A DNA stretch of 64,000 nt from Streptomyces alboflavus (GTDB taxonomy: Bacteria; Actinomycetota; Actinomycetes; Streptomycetales; Streptomycetaceae): contig NZ_JNXT01000042.1 in the NCBI RefSeq assembly GCF_000716675.1, positions 8,570 to 72,569 on the forward strand, given 5' to 3'. The first letter of the stretch is position 1. Every line of letters starts with the position of its first letter. This document shows, in pieces, positions 23,224-34,129 of this stretch. The notes beneath the pieces are model-generated. The model saw nothing but the letters and a program-made list of their open reading frames with translations. It was not told the DNA's origin and ran no database searches. Made by a program: the position numbers and the translations under genes.

Positions 23224-26200
23224 TCAAGGAGCCAAGACATCCAGCAGGACACCTTTGTCTCGGGTGACCATGATTCCGGAGCTTTCGAGACCCCTGATCA
23301 CACTACCTCGCCCCTGCGGGAGGTAGACGATCACGGGGTAGTCAGTCAGGCGCTGTGTAGCCAGGGCTTGTTTCAACGCACCTTTGCCTGACCCGGTTTT
23401 CACCTGAACCACCGCGTTCCCAGTCACAATGTCGAAGTCTGTGAGCACCTTCCCATCCCCTCCGACCAGGTCTATCCCTTGCGCCTTCACGTGACCGGGG
23501 TATCGAGCATTGATGTCGTCAACTAGTTCTGGAACCAGGGGATCGTCCCCCTTACCAACGACATGCTTCGGCTTGGCGAATCCCTTCGGGGCAAGCCGTC
23601 CAGCAGGCTTTCCAAGAAATCCTCCGACGCCAACATCAACAGTGCCAGACCTCATACAGGAGGTCATCCGTTCGGCGCGGCACGGTTCACCCTTCAGTTG
23701 GGCCGCAGCTTCCTTCCAGCGACCCTGAAGAATATTAGCGAGAGGACCATCTGGAACGAATCTCCGCAGGAAGCCCAACGGGTCACTGGGCCCCTTCTTG
23801 GGCAGTGCATAGTTCCTGTCCACTCGCGGCCCATACCCCGTGACTCCTGTGTTCCCACAGGAATATCCACACTGGTAGTTGTTCCGCGCACTCGTATAGC
23901 CCGAGTTGTCTGTGGGTGCGGTGCCCCCACCCCCGTACCCGGAGCCCATGCTGCCAGGATTCGGGTTTCCCTTGTGGTACTTGCCGTCCCTGTCGACCCG
24001 GCCGGACCCCGGACTGCAGTGGTCATCGCCACAAAAGTCCAAGCCCGTGGGGTCACTGAAGGTGATAGGGCTGTTGTTGGCGTAGGCGTATCCGTTCAAG
24101 GATTGATGCTTTTCCGGTACCAGAAGCGGGTCGACGGTGATGAATGCTCCGATTAGCGGGTCGTACTCACGTGCACCCACGTGTGTCAGCCCAGTCCCCT
24201 TGTCGACCGGCTTGCCCAAGAAGCCCTTGTCGTCGGGCCAGTTGGAGCTCTTCTCCCCACGCGGCGCCCCGAACGGTGACGTGTACCGCTTCGTCACCGC
24301 GTACGTCGTCGCGTCCAGCGCCACGCTCGACGTGCCGTGGTGGTCGGCTGCCAAGAAGCTGAGTTCCGATTCAGCTGCGCCTTCGGTGGTCGTGCGCACC
24401 GCGATCGTCTGCTCGTTGGCCGTGTAGTAGCGGGTACCGGAGAGGGTCTTCCTGGTGCCCTTGGCCGTCAGGCGGACTTCCGTGGCGCCGAGGTAGAGGA
24501 CGGTGTCCCCGTCGCCCTTGGCGCGACGGATGAGGAGTTCGCCGTCGGCGTCGTACAGGTAGCCCGTCTCCGAGGTGCCTTCGAGGGTCTTGGCCAGCTT
24601 GCCCTCGGGGCTCCAGGTGAGGCTCTGCTGGGACTTCGGCCCGGGGCGTTTCGTGGTGTTGCCGGTCTTGTCGTACTCGTACGTGGCCGCCCGGGCGCCC
24701 GTGGTCTTGGTGAGCGGGTGCGGCTGGCCCTCGGGGGTGCCGTAGTCGTACGTCGTGGTCTCGTCAGCCGACGCCGTGTGCTGGGTCTCTGTCTTGCGCT
24801 GGCCTGCCTCGTTGTACGTGTACGACGTCCAGTAGGGGGCCGCTCCGTCGATGTTGGACTTCGTGCGTTTCGCGGCGTCGCAGTCCGCGGTCTTCGGGGT
24901 CCAGGCCTCGGTCAGGCTGCTGTAGCCGTCGTAGTCGAAGCACTGGAAGTCGGCCTTCTTCGTGCCGCCCTGCGTCGTCGCGTCGAAGATCGACGTGACG
25001 TTGCCCGCGTCGTCGCGCGTGAACTTCAGCTCCTGCGGCATGTATCCGTGCACGTCATCGGTGACGTAGGAGCGGGTGAGGCGGCGCGTGCCCGCCTCGT
25101 AGTCGTAGTTGAGGTAGGCCTTCTTGTCGGTGGCGCCGCCGCTCATGCCGAGCGCGAGCTGGCGCAGGTCGCCCTGCGGGGAGAACGCGGCGCCCTGGAG
25201 ATAGCCGGTGGTTCCGCGCAGCTTGAGCTGCTGGCCGGTGTCGTTGTAGGTGTAGTCGATCGTCTCGGCGTCGAGCCCGGCCACGGCGGGCTGCGAGGAC
25301 TGGCTGACGCTGCCGTCGAAGCGGTAGCCCGTACTGAAGGCCAGCTTCTTCGGGACACCCGCCGCCACCAGCGGATCGTCCTCGGGCAGCATGAGCTCAC
25401 TGCCCCTGACCTCGTAGAGACTCGTGTAGTTGGTGACCTTCTGCGTGTACGCCTTGCCGGCCAGGCCACCGTCGTACCGCACCGCCGTGTCCTGCTGCCC
25501 CTTGGCGAGACCGTCGAAGGTCCAGGCGGCGAGCTTGTTGGCGTCCGTCTTCTCGGTCTGCCACATCCCGGTCCTGCGGCCGAGGTCGTCGTAGCCGTAC
25601 AGCAGCTTCCGCTTCTCGACGTCCGTCGTGGTCAGGGCGCGGTCGAGGCTGTCGTACGAGGTGGTCGTGACGCCCTTGTCCGGGTCGTCGGCGCTCACCT
25701 GCCGACCGAACAGGTCGTAGCCATAGGACCACTTGGCCTTGTCCGGGCCGGTGATCGTCTCCTGCTGCCCACCGGGTGTGTAGGTGTAGCGGGTGCTCGT
25801 GAACTCGGTGCCGGTCGGCTTCGGGCCGCCGTACTCACGGCGCAGCGTGACCTGGCCACGGGCGTCGGTGACCTCGGCGGTCGCCTGGCCACCCTCGGGC
25901 GCGGTCGAGGTCACCGTGTCACCGGTGTACGCCGTGGTGGTCGACCAGCGCGTCACGCCGAAGTTCTTCGTGACAGCCTTCGTGGGGCGGCCCGCCGCGT
26001 CGTAGGTGGTGTCGGTCTGGAGCGGGGCCTGGCTGCCCTCGGTCTGTGCCGGCTTGCTGTTCGGCGCGGACGTCTCATCCCAGGTGTCGCCCTGCGCGCT
26101 GACGGCAAGCCCTCGCGTGTCGTAGAGGGTGATGCCAATCAGGCGGCCGCCGAGGGGGGTCGGGGTCTGGGTCTGACGCGGGCGCAGCAGGGAGTCGTAG

Positions 26201-29200
26201 AACGCGTACGAGGTGTTGTAGCCGGAGCCGTCGCCCTTGAGGCTGCCGGTGGACACCCACGACATGTCCTTGCTGGTGACCTTGTAGTCGTAGACGTAGT
26301 TGGGGGTCTTGTCGGCCCGGAGGCGGTTGGGCAGCCACACCTGGGTGGTACGGCCGAGGGCGTCGTACGCCGTCTCCATGACCTTGCCGTTCGGGTCCGT
26401 GACCTTCACGGGAGCCCCGGTGCCGAAGTCCAGCTCCGTGGTGGTCTTGTGCTGCTTGGCATTGGCCACGCTGCTGGACGTCAGCGGACCCGACGCCTTG
26501 GGCTCGTAGGTCGTGGTGGCGGTCGCCAGGCCGTTGGTGTCCTTGACCTCCACGGGACGGCCGAGCCTGTCGTACGTCGTCGTCGCGGTCTTCTGCCAGG
26601 CGGGAGCGTTGTCGGTGCTGTACGACTTCGCGCGGCCGCTCCAGGTGGCCTGGCCCTTGGTCGGCTTCTGGGAGGCCGACCAGGTCGTGGCGGCGGGGTC
26701 GTCGTAGACGGTCGCCGTGTCGGACACCACGTCGCCGGGCTTCTTGGAGTCGGCAGGCAACTCGAGATCCGCGTCCGAGGTCGCACACGGCTTCGCGACC
26801 GTGCGGGTGCGCGAGACCAGGGAGTTGAGGCCCTTGTCGTTGCGGGCGTACCAGGTGCGGGTGCAAGTCTCGTCGCCTGCGACGTCGTCGTCACCCCGGT
26901 CCTCGACGGTCTCGGCCATGCCGTAGTCGTCGTACGTGGTCCTCGTGGAGCGGACCCGGTCACGGGGCTCGGAGCCACTGGTCACGCGGGTGCGCCCATG
27001 CGTTGCGCCCGTGCGGACGTAGTACGCCTCGGTGTCGGCGTACGACTTGTGCTGCGTGGCCGTCCGCTTGGACCAGGGATCGTTGACGGTCGCGGAGACC
27101 TCGGTGTCGCCGTCGTACGTGACCGTCTCGCGGACGAAGCCGGCGTACTGGTCGGAGTCTGTGATCTTGGGGGCCTTGATGCCTGCGGACTCGGCGGTCC
27201 TGCGCTTGTCGCGGTCCGGCGTCTCACCGTCGGAGCCCGCGACGCGGTCGCCGTTCATGCCACGCATGTAGACATTGACCGTCTTCAGGCGATCGGTGCC
27301 CTTGTCGCCGGTGTAGTGCGTGACCTTTTCATAGCCGCGCCAGACCGACCAGGTGCGCTCCTTAGCGGGCGTCATCGGGTCGTCGTTGTAGTGCCAGGCT
27401 CCGCCACCGGAGTACTCGTACGTGTGCTGGACGGCTTCCGAGCCGCCGCGCGGGTCGGTCGTGGAGACCGCGTAGACCGGGTACTTCTGGAACCAGTCCA
27501 GCTTCGGGATCTTCTCGCCGTTGGGCGACCAGTAGACGGGGTAACAGCGCCGGGTGTTCTCGTCCGGCTTGGGCATGGTCTGACCGGCGACGCACTCGGC
27601 GGGCCGGTACGAGACGATCGTCTGCGCGCCCGCCTCCGAGGTGACCGTCTTCAGCCGGGGCTTGTCGAGGGAGATGATGTTGTCGCTGGCACCGTCGACC
27701 CGGTTGGCGTGGAATTCGTGCGTGAACTTCACCGGGTCCAGGGCGATGTCGACGGCACCGCGCTTGCCCGTGTGCTGAAGCTCTTCCAGCCACAGGGCCT
27801 GGTCGGTGCTGTCGCCAGTGTCTCCCGGGTCGAGGTATTCATGCTTGAGCTTCCAGCCGTCGATCACCCAGTAGGCGGGCTCGCGCGCGGATGCGTTCCA
27901 CGCGTACGTGCTGATGCCGGTCATGCGCTTGCGGGTGAAGAACGACGGGCCGACGTTTCCCGTGCACTTCTTGTCGTCCTTGCAGACCGCGTCGAACGGC
28001 ACGTCGGGCCAGTTGTCCCGCTTGTCCTCGGTCAGCTCGTCACAGCCGGTGCCGGAGGCCAGGCAGCGTTCGGCGTAGGTGAAAGTGACCTTGTGGGAGG
28101 CAGCGGGAGTGGCGGAGAACAGCGCGTCGGCGCGCTGGCCGTAGCGGATCTCCTTGAGGTAACCGCCGCGCGTGTAATCGGTGCCGGTGTTGTCGTCGCC
28201 GAGCTTGTCGTAGTTGTTGTGCTCCGCCTCGTACCAGTACGTCATGGCGTTCTCGCGGGTGTCCTCGACCAGGTCGAGGTTCCAGCGCCACGCCTGCCTC
28301 CTGTCCCGGTCCGAGAAGCTGCTGCCGTCCCCGTAGCCGTGCTCGCCCTCGTCGTCGCCGAAGACCGGCACCGTCCACACCGAATCGGTCCGGTCGTCCG
28401 TGCCCGCGCCCTTCAGCTTGTTGAGGCCGAAGGTGTACGTCGTGCCGTCGCCGGTCGTCACGGTCCAGTACTCGCCGTTGTCGTCACCGTTGGTGGCGCC
28501 GGTGTGGTGCTCGACGGTCGAGGCGTCGTCGTTCTTCAGCCGCCACTTGCCACTCGTGTCGTCCTTGACCAGCTCGGTGGCCTTGCCGTTCAGGACCAGC
28601 GACGCGTTGTCGTACTTCCAGCACAGGTCGTACTTCTTGTCGTGGCCGTCGTCCTCGCAGGAGCCGTACTTGCGCTCGATGTAGGACGAGGTGAGGTCGA
28701 AGCCCTCGCCGATGACCGTGCCCTGGTTGTTCGTGGACGCCGTGCGGCCGTCCACGCTGCCGGAGTCGTACGAGATCGTCAGGTCCGGCTTCGGGCCCGC
28801 CGCGGACGGAGGTGTCCGCAGCGGATAGGACCAGGTGAACGAGCCCGAGGAGCCGCCTGCCTCCCAGGTTGATGAGGCCGCGAGCGGGGTGGCCTTGTAG
28901 TCGCCGGAGCCCGACTTGGTGCCAGCAGCAAGGGCCAGGACCATCGTCCGGCCCGCGTCCGCACCGGCCTTGGCGGCAGGGAACGACAGCGCCGCGTCCA
29001 GCCGCTCGTCCTTGCGGTCGTTGGTGAACTCGAGCGGCTCGCGGGTACGGCAGTCGGCCTTGCCGGGAGTGTCGAGGGCGCAGTCCGGCAGGCTCAGGAC
29101 CTGGAGACGGCCGGCCCAGTCACCGCCGTACGCCGAGGCGAACGCCGAGTAGTCGATGCCCAGGCGTGCCTTACCGCCGTCCTTGGGCCCGGTCGCCGTG

Positions 29201-29703
29201 AGTACGACGCCCTTGACTCCGAGCCTGCTCGCGTCCCGCTGGTCCAGGACCTCGACCTTGAGCCGGTCGGCGGTCCGCTGCGGAGCGCCATTCGAGGCTT
29301 TCGGCTCCGAGAGTGTGAGCGGCAGAGCTCCGGGGGTCGCCTTCGCGGCTCCGGACGCGGACACTTTGAGGGTCGCCGTGCCGCCCTTGGGCCAGGTCAC
29401 GATCCGGCGCTGGTCGCCTCGTGCCCGGGCCGCCGCCTTCCGGCCCGCGTCGGCGGACTTCCGTACGACAGCGGCGTTCTTGTCGTTCGTCCTTGCGGTG
29501 AACGGCGTCACCTTGGCCGAGCGTGGCGCGTCCAGCTTGGGTCGACCCAGCGGATCGGTGGCCGCGGACGCCGTGTCCGTGAACGCCACCGGCGACAGGA
29601 GGCCCGGCAGAAGGGCTAAGCCGGTGACTGCGGCGACTCGAAGACACCATCGGCGTCTGACGGAACGACTGATTTCGGGCAGCCCGAGGCCGAGCTGTTT
29701 CAT
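23224..29703 (-). CDS. RHS-repeat polymorphic toxin with PD-(D/E)XK-like nuclease tip
   Basis: A 2159-aa exported protein. Residues 1-50 form a long signal peptide (RRRWCLRVAAVTGLALLPGL, cleavage after ASA). Residues 250-600 resemble the SpvB/TcdB-like N-terminal beta region (SYDSGSVDGRTASTNNQG, GEGFDL). Residues 1000-1800 contain many RHS/YD repeats. The RHS-associated core lies near 1850-1890 (LTHVGAREYDPLIGAFITVD, NGYAYANNSP, DPTGLD), where auto-cleavage would separate the tip. The last 130 residues are lower in GC and carry TDFDIVTGNAVVQVKTG. D and Q-x-K fit a PD-(D/E)XK nuclease with Gln in place of Glu. The next gene is the likely immunity gene. Confidence 0.85.
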   Translation of the reverse strand: MKQLGLGLPEISRSVRRRWCLRVAAVTGLALLPGLLSPVAFTDTASAATDPLGRPKLDAPRSAKVTPFTARTNDKNAAVVRKSADAGRKAAARARGDQRRIVTWPKGGTATLKVSASGAAKATPGALPLTLSEPKASNGAPQRTADRLKVEVLDQRDASRLGVKGVVLTATGPKDGGKARLGIDYSAFASAYGGDWAGRLQVLSLPDCALDTPGKADCRTREPLEFTNDRKDERLDAALSFPAAKAGADAGRTMVLALAAGTKSGSGDYKATPLAASSTWEAGGSSGSFTWSYPLRTPPSAAGPKPDLTISYDSGSVDGRTASTNNQGTVIGEGFDLTSSYIERKYGSCEDDGHDKKYDLCWKYDNASLVLNGKATELVKDDTSGKWRLKNDDASTVEHHTGATNGDDNGEYWTVTTGDGTTYTFGLNKLKGAGTDDRTDSVWTVPVFGDDEGEHGYGDGSSFSDRDRRQAWRWNLDLVEDTRENAMTYWYEAEHNNYDKLGDDNTGTDYTRGGYLKEIRYGQRADALFSATPAASHKVTFTYAERCLASGTGCDELTEDKRDNWPDVPFDAVCKDDKKCTGNVGPSFFTRKRMTGISTYAWNASAREPAYWVIDGWKLKHEYLDPGDTGDSTDQALWLEELQHTGKRGAVDIALDPVKFTHEFHANRVDGASDNIISLDKPRLKTVTSEAGAQTIVSYRPAECVAGQTMPKPDENTRRCYPVYWSPNGEKIPKLDWFQKYPVYAVSTTDPRGGSEAVQHTYEYSGGGAWHYNDDPMTPAKERTWSVWRGYEKVTHYTGDKGTDRLKTVNVYMRGMNGDRVAGSDGETPDRDKRRTAESAGIKAPKITDSDQYAGFVRETVTYDGDTEVSATVNDPWSKRTATQHKSYADTEAYYVRTGATHGRTRVTSGSEPRDRVRSTRTTYDDYGMAETVEDRGDDDVAGDETCTRTWYARNDKGLNSLVSRTRTVAKPCATSDADLELPADSKKPGDVVSDTATVYDDPAATTWSASQKPTKGQATWSGRAKSYSTDNAPAWQKTATTTYDRLGRPVEVKDTNGLATATTTYEPKASGPLTSSSVANAKQHKTTTELDFGTGAPVKVTDPNGKVMETAYDALGRTTQVWLPNRLRADKTPNYVYDYKVTSKDMSWVSTGSLKGDGSGYNTSYAFYDSLLRPRQTQTPTPLGGRLIGITLYDTRGLAVSAQGDTWDETSAPNSKPAQTEGSQAPLQTDTTYDAAGRPTKAVTKNFGVTRWSTTTAYTGDTVTSTAPEGGQATAEVTDARGQVTLRREYGGPKPTGTEFTSTRYTYTPGGQQETITGPDKAKWSYGYDLFGRQVSADDPDKGVTTTSYDSLDRALTTTDVEKRKLLYGYDDLGRRTGMWQTEKTDANKLAAWTFDGLAKGQQDTAVRYDGGLAGKAYTQKVTNYTSLYEVRGSELMLPEDDPLVAAGVPKKLAFSTGYRFDGSVSQSSQPAVAGLDAETIDYTYNDTGQQLKLRGTTGYLQGAAFSPQGDLRQLALGMSGGATDKKAYLNYDYEAGTRRLTRSYVTDDVHGYMPQELKFTRDDAGNVTSIFDATTQGGTKKADFQCFDYDGYSSLTEAWTPKTADCDAAKRTKSNIDGAAPYWTSYTYNEAGQRKTETQHTASADETTTYDYGTPEGQPHPLTKTTGARAATYEYDKTGNTTKRPGPKSQQSLTWSPEGKLAKTLEGTSETGYLYDADGELLIRRAKGDGDTVLYLGATEVRLTAKGTRKTLSGTRYYTANEQTIAVRTTTEGAAESELSFLAADHHGTSSVALDATTYAVTKRYTSPFGAPRGEKSSNWPDDKGFLGKPVDKGTGLTHVGAREYDPLIGAFITVDPLLVPEKHQSLNGYAYANNSPITFSDPTGLDFCGDDHCSPGSGRVDRDGKYHKGNPNPGSMGSGYGGGGTAPTDNSGYTSARNNYQCGYSCGNTGVTGYGPRVDRNYALPKKGPSDPLGFLRRFVPDGPLANILQGRWKEAAAQLKGEPCRAERMTSCMRSGTVDVGVGGFLGKPAGRLAPKGFAKPKHVVGKGDDPLVPELVDDINARYPGHVKAQGIDLVGGDGKVLTDFDIVTGNAVVQVKTGSGKGALKQALATQRLTDYPVIVYLPQGRGSVIRGLESSGIMVTRDKGVLLDVLAP

Positions 29704-29803
29704 TGCGTGTCTCCTTGCGTGGGGTCGCTCGACGGCGACCCCACGCGGTCGAAAGGCAGAGGAAAGGCTGGGGAAGAGGACCCGAGGTGAAACCGCCGCG
29801 CGC

Positions 29804-32800
29804 CTACGTCGAGGGCTCTGCGATCTGGTCGGTCACCTGCGCCGGGGTCATCGCCCCCGTCCACATGCGCAGCTTCGCGAGATCCCCCGGAAGGTAGTGG
29901 CCGGTCTTGCCGTCGGCCGATCCGCGCCCCACCGTCAGGGCACCGTCGCCCTGCTGGGGCCGTGCGATTCCGGCGTCGTCCTCGCCCTGCTGGGCGAACT
30001 GCCCGACGTAGAGCTTGGCCACGCCGAAGCGCTGGTCGCCCTCGTCGTCCGTGAAGTCGAGACCCGCATCGAAGACGCCGGTGACGTCGACCCAGGTGTC
30101 CCACTCCTCGGGGCCGATCGGCTCCTCCGCCTCGACGACAGCGCTGGCGGCGACCTTTCCACTGGCGCTGACCGCGGTCCGCCCGAACTTCCACCGATAG
30201 ATGTCGTCCCCGGTCTTCTCCACCCACAGCGCCCAGGACGACTCCTTGCCCACCGGCGTGGCCTGCCCGGCCACGAGCCCCCGGTAGCCGACGGACTTCC
30301 CCGCCAGCTCGGACTTGGTCAACCGCACTCGCGCCGACACCGTGAACGACCCGGTCTCGTCGACAACAGGGCCCGCCGCCGAGGCATAACCGCTCTTGCC
30401 GTCCAGGACGAGCGCCGTCGCGTCGTCGCCCGTCAGCCGGGCACCCGAGTCCGACAGGTCCATCGCGCCCCTGCGGTAGGGGAAGGCCGTGCTGGACGAA
30501 TCGTCCGGATCCTCCGGGCTCTCCGTGACCTTGCCGGCGGAGGAGATGGTGGCGTCCCAGTGCCCGACGAGTTCGTTGGTGGGTGCGCCCTTGCGTTCGA
30601 GGCGGCCCTCCTCGCGGATCTCATCGGGCTCCAACGGCCGCTGCCAGGTGGCGATCTCGTCGACCCGGCCCAGGAAGTAGTCCCCGTAGCCACCGCCGAC
30701 CTTGGAGCGCCCGACCATCATGTTCCGGTCGGCTGTCCACGGCGTGTACGTGGGGGCCTCGTCCGAGAGGACCACTGGTTTCCCCTGCGGGCGCCCGTTG
30801 ACGTAGAGCTGGATCGTGTCGTTGCTCTTGTCCGTGTCGCCCTGGGTGTCGAAGACGCCGACGAGATGTGTCCACACCTTCAGCGGGGGATTCTCGGCGT
30901 TGGCCAGGGACCGGATGTAGACAGGACCGTTCTTGTCCCGGTCGGTGCGGTTGAACACCCACTTCTTGGCGGCGGACGAGTAGTAGAGCGTGAAGGCCGA
31001 GCCGTGCTCGCCCGGGGCGGACAGGATCGCGCGGTTGGTGGAGGCGTCGGTCAGATACGCCCACGCGGACACCGTGAAGGAGTCTTGCGTATTGACCGGG
31101 ACGCCGTCGGTGGAGGCGTAGCCGACCTGCTTGTCCGGGTCGCTGAGGTTGTCGTTGAGGCGCAGCGAGTAGTCCCCGGCGCCCCGGCGGCCCATCGTCG
31201 ACCAGCCGGTCCCCGCCTCGTCGCGCAGGACGACGTCATGGTGTGCACCGACCTGGCCGGTGTCGTTGGCGGTCAGCTTGCTCGATCCCGGGCCGGCGTC
31301 GTCGAACCGCCAGCGACCGGTCGAGCCTTCGGCCAGGCCGACCTTGAAGTCGAACTCGGCGGGCGGCCCCCAGCGGACCCGGCCTTCCCCGTCCTTCTTC
31401 AGGTCACTGGCCTCCACCGAAAGTGTCTGGGTCCCTGCGAGTCCCGGCCTGACGGCCGCAACGCCGGACCCGTCGGGCCGAGCCTTCACTGTCTGCGTGG
31501 CGTCCGCCTCCGAGGTCAACAACCGCCATCGGTACTGCTGCACATCCTTGTCCGCTCGGTTCGGCTTGAAGATGAAGGCGCCCCGTGCTCCCGGATGTCC
31601 GTTCGCCGCGCAGTCGTTGGCCACACACTCCGTGTACGGCATGTGCGACTCGATCGTCGGTTCCTTCGGCGCCGTCGAGTCGATCCGCAAGTAGCACCAC
31701 TTCGAGTACGGGGAGAAGAGGTCGCCCTTCTTGCCGCCGTAGACCCAGTGCGACTGAGTGCGCGCCTTGAAGCGGTAGAGGCCGCCGTCGGCGCGCTTGG
31801 TGGTGGTTGTCTCCTCCCTCGTGCCGTCCGGGGACCAGCCTGAGTCGGGCTCGTAGTCCTTCCACACCTCGGACCACGAACCGGACGTCGTATCCGTGCT
31901 GGAGCGCTGCATCACGAACTCGGCCTGCAGCGAGCCCTCTTCATCGCCCTGGTGCTGCTCGACCTTGGTCTGGACGCTGGCCTGGACCTTCGGAGAGTCC
32001 ACCGTCACGGTCAGCGGATCCTTCGCGGGTCGACACTGCGCCTTGTTTCCCGTCCCCGGAATCGCCCCGACCGACGTCGGCACCCCCGGCTTGTGCATGT
32101 ACCAGACCTTGAGCTCGGCGTTGTTGTCGAACCGCTTCCACGCCCGCGGCTCCCCCTCGTCCTTGGCGCGCAGCATCAGCGTGAGCCGGGACATCTTGCC
32201 GTTCGCGAGGGCGCGCACCGTCGAGGTGAGGTTCTCGTCCTTCTCGGCCGGGTTGTCGTTGAACTCGATCCAGGAGTTGGGCTGTTCCGGGCTGCACAGG
32301 TTTCCCCGTCCCGCGGAGACGTAACGATCGCCCATCTGGTTCAGCTGCTTCGGCCCCGGCCACCGCGTGCCCTCGGAGATGTTGTCCGTGCGCTCCAGGT
32401 CGACCCAGTGCGGCGAGCAGTTGTACGACCAGGTCTCGTACGCACGGAAGGTGGCGTCCAGGACGTGCTTGCCCGCCAGCTTCGACGCGCCGAACTCGAA
32501 GTACATCCGGTCCGTATAGCCGCCCATGCTGCAGTAGTAGTCGTCCGCGATGCCGCAGCGGCCCACGCCCTCGGGCTCGCTGAACTTCCAGAACTTGTCG
32601 CCGTCCGACGACAGCTTCGTCCACTCGGATCGGCCGAGGCCCACCGACGGGTCGATGAAGACCGGGTACACGGTCTTCTCGCCACGCAACAGATCGAGGT
32701 CGGGGGTCACCGACACCGCGCCGTCCCCAACGGATACGGGGAGGTCAGCGGTCGCGTCACCCGCTCCGGGCAGCGCCGGGTCCTCGGTGGCGCCGTTCCC

Positions 32801-33633
32801 GGTCGGCCGCTCTCCCGCGGCAGCCGACCGCAATCCCTTGCGAGGTGCGGGCGCGGCATCGCCGGCCGAGTCCCACATCTGTCCAGAAGGCCCCCGGAAG
32901 ACGGCGTTCCCGTCGGCGTCCACCGCGCGCAGCCCACCACCCTCGCCGGGTGTCACGCTCAGGCCTTCGCCGCGGGCGGTGAGCCTGACCTTCTCCAGTT
33001 CCGGACTCGCGGCGGCGTCGGCCGTCTTGACCACGAGCACTTCGCGGTACCCCTCGGCCGTCGCGGTCAGTTGCAGGTCCACGCCGTTGACGGGCACGTT
33101 CGCGTACGTGGCCGTGGCGCCGTCGAGCGACGGCTCGGGCAGAGTCGTCGGCCAGCCGAGCTTTAGCCGCTGCTCACCGGCTCCGAGGCTCAGCAGCCCC
33201 GCGCCGCCGCCACCGCCCGAGAAGGCTAGATCCACCACGGCCGACTTCGGCCCGACGGTGCCGTCGGCACGCTTCTCCAGCGTGACGTCGATGTCCCGCC
33301 ACGCCCCGCTCTCGTCCCGGGCACGCTGCGGCTCCGTGGACTGGTCAGCACGAAGCTGCCGTCGGGGTTGGCCGTGGTCGTCGTGTACTCGGTGCGCTCC
33401 ATGGTGACTTCGACCGGCTCACCGGTCGCCACCGCCCGCTCCGACGCCGCCTGCTCCGTCAGCGTGGATGGTGGCGTCGAGGCGTTTACCTCACCTTCGG
33501 GAACGGCGAAGGCGACCGCGGGAAGCAACGAGAGGAGCACGGCCGCCGCCGAGACTCCCCCCCCCGTCACGCGATGTGATCTCTCACGAATTCGGGCATG
33601 GCTATGCCCCCACCTCAGCCTCACAGTCCCCAC
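29804..33633 (-). pseudogene. Secreted LamG/jellyroll repeat-locus protein, frameshifted
   Basis: Two frames together encode one protein of about 1,275 residues. The first (GTG at 33633) gives a signal peptide (VLLSLLPAVAFA) and runs through ERTEYTTTTANPDGSFVLTS. The second continues as STEPQRARDESGAWRDIDVT and on to the end at 29804. One base is missing near 33338-33340. The C-terminal part has DNRLRE-type beta domains (TDRMYFEFGASKLAG) and two LamG-like jellyroll domains (DSFTVSAWAYLTD and GSFTVSARVRLTK). Such proteins precede RHS toxins in Streptomyces. If the lesion is real, only a signal-less product from a GTG at 33238 could be made. A sequencing error is possible. Confidence 0.75.
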
Positions 33634-34129
33634 CCCAGAGTCACAAGAGCTTCACAAGTTTGCAGGCGGAGTGAGTAAACGCGGAGCGAGTTCCCCAAGT
33701 CAAGGTGAACAGCGGCACAAAGCTGAGCAATGACGAGCCCCTGACGGGCCCCAGAGGAACGGAACTTGAGGCTCCAGCTGAGCCTTTCGACCCAAAGTCG
33801 CTACGCGCCGTAGCCATTCATGTGCACCCGCAACACAATCGCGCCATTCGAGAGAAGCCTGGAGCAGCGACAGCTCGGCGTCCAGGTTTGCCAGAGCGAC
33901 GCCATCGCTGCGATCGCACGCCGAGTGCGACCGAGCAGATGCAGCCACAGGGAAAGTCGCCCGGTCACTCCACGTAGCGCCGCTTGCACCCGACCTGACA
34001 TGCCATCACCCACCCCCCTCGGCGCCAAAACTCTTGACAACCCCATTGGTCTGGACCACCTTGTACGACCAAGCAGCGGTGGCCACCGTTTTCGCACCTC
34101 CTCCCCGACTCCCCCCACGGAGGCAGAAG
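33634..34129. other. Intergenic region between LamG-type gene and chitinase gene
   Basis: A 496-nt region holding the divergent promoters. The chitinase end contains TTGACA at 34034-34039 and a DasR-like palindrome at 34045-34060. The left part (33634-33980) shows short open frames on both strands, but none with a ribosome site and consistent codon bias. I see no other clear structure. Confidence 0.4.
34045..34060. promoter_or_regulatory. DasR-responsive element (dre) upstream of chitinase gene
   Basis: ATTGGTCTGGACCACC matches the dre consensus centred on TGGTCTAGACCA, with one mismatch in the core (G for A). It sits 70 nt upstream of the chitinase start and just after TTGACA (34034-34039), so a bound repressor would cover the promoter. 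DasR is the GntR-family N-acetylglucosamine regulator that controls chitinase genes in Streptomyces. Confidence 0.75.

Noticed and set aside
24337..28872. Very long open frame (about 1,500 codons) on + opposite the RHS gene
   Set aside because: It is Val/Arg/Gly-rich with no domain, a product of GC-rich third-position bias on the coding strand; the RHS frame has recognisable repeats and core motifs.
33557..33564. Run of eight C bases in the 5' part of the LamG-type gene as a phase-variation switch
   Set aside because: The alternative frames before the run close quickly at stops, so slippage there would not produce the frame needed downstream; the lesion lies near 33339 instead.
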